Shown: positions 9,139 to 17,505 of the stretch, in pieces
Position numbering within the stretch: position 1 is the first letter of the stretch
Layout of the letters: every line of letters begins with the position of its first letter
Assembly: GCA_018658605.1 (NCBI GenBank)
Contig: JABHUV010000356.1
Location: forward strand, 1 to 22,048
DNA from: Planctomycetaceae bacterium
Lineage (GTDB): Bacteria > Planctomycetota > Planctomycetia > Pirellulales > Pirellulaceae
Direction of reading: 5' to 3'
DNA length: 22,048 nucleotides
Notes under the pieces: model-generated
The model's database searches: none
The model's input: only the letters and a program-made list of their open reading frames with translations
Told to the model about the DNA's origin: nothing
Position numbers and translations under genes: made by a program

Positions 9139-9921
9139 TTACCGTTTGACAATCATACATTGGGTCGAGGGAAATTCGATTAGGCCCTCGGGGATTTCGC
9201 TGACGAACTCGTCAAATGCCTGTTTCACACCACGCAACAAAGAATAGTCGTGTGAAAGCATGATTCCACCGGAAACCATTCGCGGGTAATAGTATTCTAA
9301 GCAGGCTCTGGTTCCTTCATATAGATCGACGTCAAAATGAACGAAGCTATACTCTCGATCGGCAAGAATCTCATGGGCCTCGTCAGTGTTGGCCGAGTCT
9401 GGAAAGAGACCTTTAAAAAAATGCACGTTGTCGTAATCGTCCAAATATTGCTGAACGGACTCAAGGCTACAAGTATATCGATGTTCGGTATGTACGTTTC
9501 CATCTTCTTCGGCATTGGCAGGTAAGCCTGCAAACGTATCAAAAAGAAAGAGTTGCTTTTTCCCCTTGAGGCCACATAAGATCTTAGCCGACGCACCTTT
9601 AAAGACGCCAACTTCTGCCATATCTCCGGCGAGATCTTTAACACTTCGAGCCGTGCTTAGAATCGTATACGATTCGTAAGCGGTAAGCATAGAGACACGT
9701 TCTTTGCGTATTTGTTTTAAGAGGGCAACATCAGTTTTATCCTTGTGAGCGCCAAGCAGCAAAAACTGTATCTTGGAGATCACCCACAACCAGACTCTTT
9801 CAAAAAACGACCCCCCTAGTACGCGTTGGACCTTTTCATTTTTTGTGATCAATGCAAATACCCTTTTCGAAAACATCAAAAATAATAAAAGGTGGTCTGT
9901 CGATGTGAAAGAAAATCGCAC
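9139..9921 (-). CDS. TylF/macrocin O-methyltransferase-like SAM-dependent methyltransferase
   Basis: The product has 260 residues in this reading; the Met at residue 16 (ATG at 9876) is an alternative start, and neither start has a clear ribosome site. Motifs match the TylF family: AEVGVFKGASAKIL (102-115, SAM-binding loop), FLFDTFAGLP (125-134), SFVHFDVDLYEGT (192-204, metal-binding Asp residues), YYPRMVSGGIMLSHDYSLLRGVKQAFDEF (211-239, given in part by position) and a short C-terminal strand. Family members O-methylate sugars or other hydroxylated metabolites with Mg2+. The N-terminal 60 residues contain two hydrophobic patches that could contact a membrane. It is the first of the leftward genes; its 3' end almost touches the hydratase gene. 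No sugar-biosynthesis or glycosyltransferase genes adjoin it, which is unusual for the family. Confidence 0.85.
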   Translation of the reverse strand: MRFSFTSTDHLLLFLMFSKRVFALITKNEKVQRVLGGSFFERVWLWVISKIQFLLLGAHKDKTDVALLKQIRKERVSMLTAYESYTILSTARSVKDLAGDMAEVGVFKGASAKILCGLKGKKQLFLFDTFAGLPANAEEDGNVHTEHRYTCSLESVQQYLDDYDNVHFFKGLFPDSANTDEAHEILADREYSFVHFDVDLYEGTRACLEYYYPRMVSGGIMLSHDYSLLRGVKQAFDEFVSEIPEGLIEFPSTQCMIVKR

Positions 9922-10458
9922 ATTTGAAAATTGTTGTGCTTTAAACGCCGAAAACCACCGGAGGGTAAACTACCACGCGTGATAATAACATTCAACGAGT
10001 CGGAGGGGAAGTTTCTAGTGATGATTATCCGGGAATAGCGCGGCGACATGCGAACAATGCTCGTAGACCTAAGGGCAATGTAAGTCGAATCGTTGTACTT
10101 AATAGGGCAGATGCTACAGAGTGGGTGAAGGATGCCTTATTGGTATTGGCGGGACTGGCAGGCTATGCTGAGTTATTCGACCACACCAGACACATAAAGA
10201 CAGTGTGCTGTAATCAACCAAAGTAAAAAATCCATATAGCTTTCATAATCGCCGGTGTCCCGTGCACTTTTGGCAGATTGAAGGGGATAAAACATATAAG
10301 ACCCAAGTTCATTACGTCGAAGCAAAATAAGTTTGCTCAGGACTCCTTCAACAGCTGAAGGATTAAAAACTGCAGAATAATTTCAAGGTGAACCGTTGAT
10401 TGCGACTCACAAGTTAGCCTCGAAATGTGTCTTAAAGTCTTAAAAGAGAGCGACACTG
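9922..10458. other. 537-bp intergenic stretch without a supportable gene
   Basis: No start-to-stop gene is convincing here. One frame on the plus strand is open from 9969 to 10226 (86 sense codons, ending TAA at 10224) but has no ATG near its beginning and no family I recognise; it includes the segment DDYPGIARRHANNARRPKGN, so it could be a gene remnant or chance. A 6-bp stem hairpin (CCTTCA/TGAAGG, loop 10351-10355) lies at 10345-10361 without a T-run. The stretch must hold the promoter of the leftward methyltransferase gene and perhaps that of the remnant at 10459, but I could not place boxes with confidence. Confidence 0.4.
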
Positions 10459-10746
10459 ATGAAAAACGAATTACAGAAGATAATAGATCGCCGCGATATA
10501 TTTAAGGGGTTTGGCGCGGCTGTCCCGTTTTTCTTGATCCACGAATATTACCCAAGCATTACTCCTCCGGGACTCGTCGAAAAAAATTGGTCGATCGACA
10601 AGGACGGCTACGCGTCGTTGCCTGAAGGTACAGGCCTTTGCTGTGAAATCAACGAGATGAAGTTGGAGGAAATCTCCAAGTCGCCCAGCAAGCCGGAATG
10701 GCCGACTCGTGGCCGAATGCCAGACGGATCGATTGCAGATTATTGA
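10459..10746 (+). pseudogene. Mandelate racemase/enolase-superfamily remnant with internal deletion
   Basis: This 95-codon frame appears to join two ends of a longer gene. Residues 1-22 form a Tat-type start (DRRDIFKGFGAA). From about residue 27 the sequence resembles the extreme C-terminus of planctomycete mandelate racemase/galactonate dehydratase-type proteins: HEYYP, then NWSIDKDGYASLPEGTGL (44-60), EINE and WPTRGRMPDGSIADY (81-95). Such enzymes are usually about 400 residues, so the capping domain and the whole metal-binding barrel are absent. CC at 61-62 stands where Gly is usual (GPGLG), also suggesting relaxed selection. GAGAG precedes the ATG by about 9 nt. It cannot be an active dehydratase. 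Family assignment of the tail is from memory; a small intact gene of unknown function is less likely. Confidence 0.6.
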
Positions 10747-10950
10747 TGCTAATGCTCACGCGGCAGCCGTCAAAAAAACTTGGTGATGCCGATGGTTCGT
10801 GATCTCCAAGTCTCGGCAGAGGCTAGGGATCGACTAAAGGGGACCGGCCATCGGCCTGCGGGCAATGGACAGAAAGCGGACCGAAAACCGGTTTACCACT
10901 CGCAAACTAGGGACGTTTTCCATTGGCTTATATGCCGTAGGAGATGATAG

Positions 10951-12333
10951 TTAAGAAAGAATGTCCGTTACTACTGACCCTTCAACATCGGTGAGTCGAT
11001 AGTCTCGGCCGGCGTGGCGATAAGTGAGTTGTTCGTGGTCGAATCCCAGTAGGTGTAAAATTGTTGCGTGAAAATCGTGGACGTGTACCTTCTTTTCTTC
11101 AGCTCTCAGGCCATGTTCATCGGTAGCTCCGTGGATGATACCTTTTTTGACACCGGCTCCGGCTAGCCAGGACGTGAACGCCCAGGGGTGATGTTCTCTC
11201 CCTTTTGCGTCAGCAGTGTTGTTAAATGGCGTGCGTCCGAATTCTGTTGTCCAGACAACAAGGGTGTCTTCCAACATTCCTCGTCGTTTAAGGTCTTTCA
11301 AGAGCGCGGCAATCGGCTGGTCGACGTTTTTGGCAAGTCCCACATGCGTCATCATATCACCGTGCGCATCCCAATTTCCGGACGACCCAGTGTCAATTAA
11401 CTCAACGAATCGCACGCCCCGCTCAATGAGTCGCCGTGCCGCCAGACATTGCCATCCGAATCCGGCGGTCGAACCTGGTTGGATTGCATAGCCCTCTAGA
11501 GTATCCTGTGTCTCTTTGCTAAAGTCGAAGGCGTCAGGTACCGCCTGTTGCATGCCATAGGCGGTTTCAAAACTCTTCATGCGGGCGGTTAACGCGGATT
11601 TGGCGGTTCGGTCGTTTAAATGGAGTTTGTTTAGAGCCTGAATCACATCGAGTTCAAGGCGTTGTTTGTCGTTTGCGAGTTTAGGCCTGACATTGGCGAC
11701 CGGTTCGGCGCCTGGAACTACCAATGTTCCCTGATGGACGGCTGGTAGAAAATCACTTGAGTAGATCTGGGTACCGGCGTAGGTCTGGTGAGGAGCGATG
11801 ACGATGAAGCCCGGCAAATTTTGATTTGGAGTCCCCATTCCGTAAGTAACCCATGAACCGATGCTGGGCCGAGAAAATGCAAAGGAGCCGGTGTGCATTC
11901 CGAGTGTTGCATTGTAATGGTTCGAATGGGATGTATGCATAGATCGAATCATCGCGATGTCATCTACACAGGTAGCGATATGAGGGAAGAGTGTGCTAAC
12001 TTCAATGCCCGATTCGCCGTGTTTAGAAAACTCCCATTGGGGCCTTTTTAGGTAAATTCGCTCATAGCCCGGGCGGTCTTTGATTTCCGGATGGTCGGCC
12101 TTAATTTCCTTGCCGTGATCGCGATGTAACGCTGGTTTGGGATCGAAAGTATCAACATGCGATACGCCACCAGTCATAAATAGAAAGATGACGTTTTTTG
12201 CTTTGGCCGGAAAGTGTGTTTTGTTTGGAGCGAAAGGGCCTGCGTCGTCGACAGCCAGACATTCAGCTATTCCTGGTAACAGTAGGGAACTAGCAATTGA
12301 TGACCGCAGCATGGTGCGTCTATTTAGTGACAT
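10951..12333 (-). CDS. DUF1501 family protein with Tat signal (second copy)
   Basis: A 460-residue protein starts with a Tat-type motif, NRRTMLRS (4-11), and a hydrophobic segment. Family motifs are FLFMTGGVSHVDTFDPKP (50-67), GNWDAHGDM, and VVWTTEFGRTPFNN followed by GREHHPWAFTSWLAGAGVKKG, ending in HATILHLLGFDHEQLTYRHAGRDYRLTD. AAAGGAA lies about 9 nt before the ATG. It follows the 976-codon PSCyt1/DUF1549/DUF1553 gene by 261 bp on the same strand, a wider gap than in the pair at 874-5537, so it may have its own promoter. The role is as for other DUF1501 proteins: exported, phosphatase/sulfatase-like fold, substrate unknown. It is clearly divergent from the first copy and not a recent duplicate. 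Confidence 0.9.
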   Translation of the reverse strand: MSLNRRTMLRSSIASSLLLPGIAECLAVDDAGPFAPNKTHFPAKAKNVIFLFMTGGVSHVDTFDPKPALHRDHGKEIKADHPEIKDRPGYERIYLKRPQWEFSKHGESGIEVSTLFPHIATCVDDIAMIRSMHTSHSNHYNATLGMHTGSFAFSRPSIGSWVTYGMGTPNQNLPGFIVIAPHQTYAGTQIYSSDFLPAVHQGTLVVPGAEPVANVRPKLANDKQRLELDVIQALNKLHLNDRTAKSALTARMKSFETAYGMQQAVPDAFDFSKETQDTLEGYAIQPGSTAGFGWQCLAARRLIERGVRFVELIDTGSSGNWDAHGDMMTHVGLAKNVDQPIAALLKDLKRRGMLEDTLVVWTTEFGRTPFNNTADAKGREHHPWAFTSWLAGAGVKKGIIHGATDEHGLRAEEKKVHVHDFHATILHLLGFDHEQLTYRHAGRDYRLTDVEGSVVTDILS

Positions 12334-12594
12334 CCGGTGCAGTTCCTTTAACTCAGCAATAGATCAAAGACTAAGATTTATTTTAAGCTATTTATATTCG
12401 GGATGTACACATGCAAAACCGAGATGCCCAAGATCTTTATTGGAAGACGAAAAAACGAGTGTTTCGGTGAGAGGGGAAAGCTACAACCAAGAAAACTGTA
12501 CTTATGTGTTGGCCCGCTGAAAGGAAGTAAGACATTTAATGCAATGAAATAATTTTAGATGACACGAACGGATTTAAGGAAAAGTCAATTCACG

Positions 12595-15495
12595 CTAGTC
12601 CAAGTATAAAAACTCGTTACTCGCCATGAGGGCTCGTGTGTACGCTTCCCATTTTTCGGCGTCTGCTCCTGGATGGGACTGAAGGAATTGCTGGGTTATC
12701 TTAAACTCTTCTTGTGTGGCGATTCGCTGAAAAAGACGTCGGTACAGTTGGTCTACGATAGAATCGGCGGAATCACTAGTACGAATTGTTAAAGTTGCCG
12801 CCGCTGCCGACGCATGGAAAAAATCATCATTGAGGAAGTACAGTGCTTGAGTCGGTACAGTTGTCTCTCCTCGAGTTGGTGTGCTGGTGTTGGGGTCTGG
12901 CCCGTCGAATAGAGCTAGAAATGGGTGTCGCCGTTGTCGCTGAACCATCATATAGACAGTTCTTTTGTTGGTGGCGTAAACCGAATTAAAGGGAGCGTGC
13001 TGGCTAAAGGTCCAAGTCGCCTCGGGAGGAAATGGGTGCGTTTCACCAGGTTGCGTGTCCAATTGCCCACTCGCAATAAGTAGGGAATCACGAATTTCTT
13101 CGGCTGTCAGGCGTCTAGAGCTGAAGTGACTTAACCATATATTAGACGGATCAATCTGGCGCACCGTTGTTGTCGTATGGGAGTTGCGTTGATAGGCCTC
13201 GCTCAGCAAGATTAGCCGATGAAGAGGCTTGAGCTGATAGCCGTGAGCCTGGATTTGTTGTGCAAGGAACTCCAGCAGTTTGGGGTGAGACGCTGCTGTA
13301 CCACGCGAACCAAAATCGTTCGGCGTTGCGACGATACCGCGACCAAAGTGCCAGTGCCACACTCTATTTGCGAGAACACGCGCAAATAGAGGATGTGTCG
13401 TTGTCCATTCAGCGAGTTCAACGCGTCCACTTTGTTTTGTGTTTACAATCGGTGTCGAGCCGAACACCTCGAGCCACCGCCGTGGTACCTCTTCGCCAGG
13501 TTGTTCAGGGTCACCACGTTGGTGAAGTTTGGCGTTGGCTACATCGCCTTCAGCCACGGCATATGCTACTGGTAGGACGAGGGGAGCCGGTGACGTAAGG
13601 TCGCCACTTAATTCGCCGAACTTAATAAGTTGAGGGCCTAATTTTGCATCGCGGAAATGTTCTAAGCGGAACGAGACACCGTCCAAACCGGGTGCGGCGT
13701 GTGCATCAATAACATATCCACTAATCCTGTACTCGCCGTCTTCCGGGCAAACCCATGCGAGACCGGAATCCTGTTGTGGTCCGGGGTGTGTGAATAATGC
13801 CTTAGACGGGAGTGTTGTCCAGGCCATGATCGGTTGAACGCCGACATTTGCAAAGAAAGACGGGTTATCGCCGGATGCCCAACCTTTAAGCGCAGGATGC
13901 CCCCCAATATCGACTTTTTTGTCGATCAGGTATTTGGGTCCGTCGGTCACATCCAATAGTGCCCAGACGGCATCTCGAACCGATATTAAAGGTAACTTTG
14001 AATCAATGAGGTTGATGAGTTCGTCCGACGACCAGCGTTTCGTTTCGTCTTTGGTGCTCTCAAATTCGATTTTAATTCTTGTGCTGTCAGCCCCATAGCC
14101 TCCATTTCGTAGAACGGACAGTTGAACGATTTCGCCTTTCTTGATTTGCCGGACCGCTTTATCACCAAGGTGTTTCTCCAATTCTTCATTACCACCCTCG
14201 CCGATATTGACCGTACAAATAACTTCGGCTGATTTAGCAAGTTCATTTTTTAATCGCGCGGTTTCGTTTGGATCGTTCGGAGCATTTGCTTTAAAATTTG
14301 CGACGGCGGTGGCATGTTCCGCGCGCCGTCGAGATGCTTCGTCAGGCGTCAACAAGTCAATGAGGTCACTAGGTTGAGGAATTGCTTCACATCCTGGGAA
14401 TGAGAATCTAGTGCTGCTAAATATTCCGTAGAGGGCATAATAGTCCGCTGATGTTACGGGATCATATTTATGATCGTGGCACCGCGCACAGCTAAGCGTC
14501 ATGCCTAGAAATGCCTTTCCTACGTTATCAATTACATCTTCGTACATGAGATGTACATCTTGATTGATGTTATGTCCATAACGCCGGGCAATGGCCAAGT
14601 AGCCTGTGGCGATAATCCCGTTCTCGCGATCCCGGATATCACCATTAATTGGTTTTAAGTCCCCTGCTAGTTGTTGCCGGACAAATGTATTAAAGGGCAT
14701 ATCATCATTAAGCGAGGCAATGACCCAATTTCGGTATTTCCAGGCATGCGGTAGTGGCCGGTCCGAGTTTTCACCCGCCGTGTCGGCATAACGGACCACA
14801 TCCAGCCAGTGTCGCCCCCAGTGTTCACCGTATTGGGGAGAGTTGAGCAAGCGATTGATCACCTTTAGGTAAGCATCCGGTGCCGTGTCCGTTTCAAATT
14901 CAATAACCTGATCATATGTCGGAGGTAGTCCGGTCAAGTCATAGGTTACTCGTCTGACGAGTTCCCGCCGACTTGCTCTGTCCGTTCGTGTTAAACCGTT
15001 CTTTTTCAGAGCTGAATTAATTAAAAGATCAATCTGGGCCGGATCAGCCGTAGGTGGCACATCCTTGACCGTTTGATAAGACCACCACGTCTCGGCGTCT
15101 TTTCTTGACATTCCCCCGATTTGTTGTGAGCTAATACGAGGATCCGGCGCTCCATCTTTTACCCACTTTGTAAGTATTGCGATCTCCTCGGGCTTGAGTT
15201 TAGCGTTTTTATCCGGGGGTGGCATTTTCAAGCCCCGATAGTTAATGGCATCAATGAGAAGACTGCCTTCGACATCTCCGGGTACAATCGCGGGGCCTGA
15301 ATCTCCGCCCTGCGCCCATCCCGCAAGATTATCTAAAGCCAAGCCGCCCGAGTTCTTTGTTCCGGAATGACATGAATAACATTTCGCGATTAGGAGTGGG
15401 CGAACTTGTTTTTCAAAAAACTCGTTTGCCTCGACTTGATTGAAGACAAGCAGGCTTGTCATGATTAACGCCAACGGAACAGGATGGGACTTCAT
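12595..15495 (-). CDS. Planctomycete cytochrome, PSCyt1-DUF1549-DUF1553 protein (second copy)
   Basis: I place the start at 15495 rather than at the in-frame ATG at 15525, because AAGGAAG sits about 7 nt before it and it gives a clean signal peptide (MKSHPVPLALIMTSLLVF, cut near VEA/NEF). The product is 966 residues. Haem site CYSCH (C39, C42, H43) lies in PSCyt1 with GGDSGP and MPPPDKNAKL. DUF1549 follows (RRELVRRVTYDLTGLPPT, QYGEHWGRHWLDVVRYADT, CARCHDHKYDP as second CxxCH). A middle region carries a beta-rich part (DSGLAWVCPEDGEYRISGYV). DUF1553 is C-terminal (FARVLANRVWHWHFGRGIV, SRRLTAEEIRDSLL, PTQALYFLNDDFF). DUF1501 follows downstream. It is shorter than the first copy mainly in the middle region, which differs entirely. 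Confidence 0.9.
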   Translation of the reverse strand: MKSHPVPLALIMTSLLVFNQVEANEFFEKQVRPLLIAKCYSCHSGTKNSGGLALDNLAGWAQGGDSGPAIVPGDVEGSLLIDAINYRGLKMPPPDKNAKLKPEEIAILTKWVKDGAPDPRISSQQIGGMSRKDAETWWSYQTVKDVPPTADPAQIDLLINSALKKNGLTRTDRASRRELVRRVTYDLTGLPPTYDQVIEFETDTAPDAYLKVINRLLNSPQYGEHWGRHWLDVVRYADTAGENSDRPLPHAWKYRNWVIASLNDDMPFNTFVRQQLAGDLKPINGDIRDRENGIIATGYLAIARRYGHNINQDVHLMYEDVIDNVGKAFLGMTLSCARCHDHKYDPVTSADYYALYGIFSSTRFSFPGCEAIPQPSDLIDLLTPDEASRRRAEHATAVANFKANAPNDPNETARLKNELAKSAEVICTVNIGEGGNEELEKHLGDKAVRQIKKGEIVQLSVLRNGGYGADSTRIKIEFESTKDETKRWSSDELINLIDSKLPLISVRDAVWALLDVTDGPKYLIDKKVDIGGHPALKGWASGDNPSFFANVGVQPIMAWTTLPSKALFTHPGPQQDSGLAWVCPEDGEYRISGYVIDAHAAPGLDGVSFRLEHFRDAKLGPQLIKFGELSGDLTSPAPLVLPVAYAVAEGDVANAKLHQRGDPEQPGEEVPRRWLEVFGSTPIVNTKQSGRVELAEWTTTHPLFARVLANRVWHWHFGRGIVATPNDFGSRGTAASHPKLLEFLAQQIQAHGYQLKPLHRLILLSEAYQRNSHTTTTVRQIDPSNIWLSHFSSRRLTAEEIRDSLLIASGQLDTQPGETHPFPPEATWTFSQHAPFNSVYATNKRTVYMMVQRQRRHPFLALFDGPDPNTSTPTRGETTVPTQALYFLNDDFFHASAAAATLTIRTSDSADSIVDQLYRRLFQRIATQEEFKITQQFLQSHPGADAEKWEAYTRALMASNEFLYLD

Positions 15496-15852
15496 TTGTT
15501 CTTCCTTGCGGCTCGTTTTTTTCAAAGGCGTAACGGTGTGAAGGCCGCAGTTATTCCGCTGTTCGATACAACTGAAGCGAGAGGAGCATTGCTGTCTCGC
15601 CGAATTGGTTCGGCGCGACGCCAGTGGTGGTTAACGCATTTAGTTGCAAGGGCCTGAGTTAAAGTCGTTTAGCGTATGGGAATTGAGTATATACCATTGT
15701 AACGCTAATTGCAGCCGACTTTCGGTTGCTCGGGGGTTTTGGGAACATCAAAAGCCGCACACGCCAAAAGCTGTTTAATCCCACAACAGCTCAGTTCAGC
15801 ATGGTCTGCTTGCGCGTCCCCGCTTCAATGTTACACGACTAGTCGAAGCCGA
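15496..15852. other. Intergenic stretch between two leftward reading units
   Basis: This 357-bp gap has no credible gene. It must contain the promoter and leader of the second PSCyt1/DUF1549 gene (leftward from 15495) and the 3' trailer of the DUF1552 fragment. Apart from the ribosome site at about 15502-15508 and a hairpin near 15769-15791, I see no structured element. Confidence 0.35.
15769..15791 (-). terminator. Possible intrinsic terminator for the leftward DUF1552 fragment
   Basis: AGCTGTT at 15769-15775 pairs with AACAGCT at 15785-15791 around a 9-nt loop. Read on the minus strand the 7-bp stem is followed by a short T tract, and it sits about 60 bp after the stop of the DUF1552 fragment. 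The stem is only moderately stable and the T tract is short, so this is tentative. Confidence 0.35.
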
Positions 15853-16596
15853 TTAGATTTCTGTCAACCGTTGATCGGAATCGCCGAAACGGTCCAGATG
15901 GATGCCCAACTTGTCCATCATTGACAAGTACAGACTGCACATCTTGCGGTTGGGCCTGCCGAGGTAGTCTAGGGTTCGGCCGGTCTTGATTTGGCCGCCG
16001 CCGCTACCTAGCATTACGACCGGTAATTGATCGTTGTTATGATTACCCGTCATCATGCTGGATAGGTAGAGGATCATTGAGTTGTCCAACAATGTACGTT
16101 CGCCTTCCTGAATCGCGTCCAGCTTTTTGGCGATGTACGCGATTTGCTCAGTGAAAAATCGATTTACTTTCAGCCAATCACCGTTGTTCGTATGTGACAG
16201 CAAGTGGTGGATCATATAATCGATTCCTTGTGTTGCTCCGCGATCGGACGTGAGATTGGGAAACCGCAGCGACGAGTGATCATTGTTGAGTTTCAAAGTG
16301 CAGACTCGTGTCGTATCGGTGCGGAACGCCAAGACTAGAATGTCGCACATTAATCGCATGTGTTCATCAATATCCTGCGGAATGCCATCGGCGGGGCGAG
16401 CGATATTCGGTTTATCGAGCGTCGGACGCCAACCTTGCAGACGACGCGCTTTTCCAGCGTTTTCAATCCGTTTTTCAACTTCTCGCACCGAATCCAGATA
16501 TTCTTCCAACCGTCGTTTGTCGGATTGACTGATCTTCCCCAGCAACCCCCCACTGCTACTGAACGTCCTAATACGCTCGTTTCGCTTCCGAGCCAA
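15853..16596 (-). pseudogene. DUF1552 family protein, C-terminal fragment (5' end lost)
   Basis: The frame encodes the C-terminal half of a DUF1552 protein: SDKRRLEEYLDSVREVEKRI, KARRLQGWRPTLDKPNIARP, then DEHMRLMCDILVLAFRTDTTRVCTL, LLDNSMILYLSSMMTGNHNNDQLPVVM, and CSLYLSMMDKLGIHLDRFGD. Whole proteins are about 440-470 aa; here recognisable homology starts only near the codons for LLGKI (about 16545). The Tat signal, metal-site region and middle are missing. The only starts are weak (TTG at 16596, with an in-frame TGA at about 16637-16639 upstream). DUF1552 genes normally sit beside DUF1592/DUF1588-type cytochromes (PSD1); none is here. The intact reading frame to the stop suggests the loss is recent, or that a truncated product is still made. 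Confidence 0.75.
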
Positions 16597-16662
16597 CCGA
16601 TCACAATTACCGTGATAGCACCGCCTGAGTCAAAATAACCACAGGCATAGCTTAACAAACCA

Positions 16663-16681
16663 CTCGATTTTTATTATCGAG
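16663..16681. repeat. Short inverted repeat (6-bp arms, 7-nt loop)
   Basis: CTCGAT at 16663-16668 and ATCGAG at 16676-16681 flank TTTTATT. It lies between the broken 5' end of the DUF1552 fragment and the DUF1080 gene, about 57 bp before a TATAAT box. It could be an operator or a chance hairpin. Confidence 0.3.
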
Positions 16682-16737
16682 ATTGTGTAGAATGACAGAG
16701 TTCTCACTATATCAGGAACCTTAAACCCCACGTTGCT

Positions 16738-16743
16738 TATAAT
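16738..16743 (+). promoter_or_regulatory. Candidate -10 box for the DUF1080 genes
   Basis: TATAAT, a perfect sigma-70-type -10 hexamer, lies 51 nt before the ATG at 16795 in an AT-rich leader. No good -35 box stands 16-18 nt upstream, and the TG before it is one base too far for an extended -10. This makes it a plausible but unproven promoter for the DUF1080 pair. Confidence 0.35.
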
Positions 16744-16794
16744 GACTATTCAAATCACACAGCTACTAATTATTTAATTCTCTGGAGAATACCG

Positions 16795-17424
16795 ATGACT
16801 GCTTTTATTTCCCGTTACATTTATTCTGTTGGTATTATGGCGTTTTTAACCATAGGAACTCCTGTCTTTGGAGAGGACAACAATTGGATTTCACTGTTTG
16901 ATGGTAGAACAATGGATGGCTGGGAGAGAATTGGGAATGAAAAAAGCGTATGGAAAGTAAAAGACGGAGCTCTTACTGGTTCCGGTCCCGCCTCTATGTT
17001 AGTTAATACATCAAAATCATACAAAAACTTTCGCTATCGGGCTGAGCTCAAAATTAGTGATGGCGGTAACTCTGGAATGTATTTTCGCACAACACGTAAA
17101 CCGGGATTTTCGGACGGTTACGAAGCTCAAATAGACAGTACTCATACCGATCCAATTCGAACGGGTTCGATATACGGTATGTGTCACGTCTACAAGCAAC
17201 ACGTGAAGCCCGACACTTGGTTTAAATATCAAATCGAAGTTCGCGACGACGTGTGGCGTGGGCGCGAGTTGACTCGCATCAAAGTAACAATAGACGACAA
17301 AGAACTTTACGAGTACATGGATTTTGAAATGACGTTTAAGGATGGGCACTTTGCATTTCAGCATCATGATCCGGGAAGTATCGTACACATTCGAAAAGTG
17401 GAAGTGCTTCCATTGAAAGATTGA
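16795..17424 (+). CDS. Exported DUF1080 (3-keto-disaccharide hydrolase type) protein, single domain
   Basis: The 209-residue product has a signal peptide ending near VFGE (about 24-27) followed by one DUF1080 domain: WISLFDGRTMDGWER, VWKVKDGALTGSGPAS, YKNFRYRAELKISDGGNSGMYFRT, GYEAQIDSTHTDPIRTGSIYG and a closing FAFQHHDPGSIVHIRKVEVLPL. The family has a concanavalin A-like jelly-roll fold; characterised members hydrolyse 3-keto-glycosides, and others may only bind glycans. GGAG lies 8 nt before the ATG. The tandem-domain DUF1080 gene follows 81 bp downstream in the same direction, so the two probably form an operon acting in the periplasm or outside. Confidence 0.88.
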   Translation: MTAFISRYIYSVGIMAFLTIGTPVFGEDNNWISLFDGRTMDGWERIGNEKSVWKVKDGALTGSGPASMLVNTSKSYKNFRYRAELKISDGGNSGMYFRTTRKPGFSDGYEAQIDSTHTDPIRTGSIYGMCHVYKQHVKPDTWFKYQIEVRDDVWRGRELTRIKVTIDDKELYEYMDFEMTFKDGHFAFQHHDPGSIVHIRKVEVLPLKD

Positions 17425-17505
17425 AAATATTTTGTTACGGCATCTGGCCTTATCCAAATACTCATGTGCATCACAGACAATTCACAATTATTGAAAGAAT
17501 TAGAT

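Noticed and set aside
10345..10361. Hairpin CCTTCA/TGAAGG as a terminator
   Set aside because: The stem is short, no T-run follows, and no gene ends nearby on the plus strand.
10837..10920. Possible insertion-sequence scar (AAGGGGACC and CCGGCC..GGCC-like repeats) between the remnant and the second DUF1501 gene
   Set aside because: The segment recalls motifs near Y1-transposase elements, but I found no terminal inverted repeats, target duplication or transposase codons.
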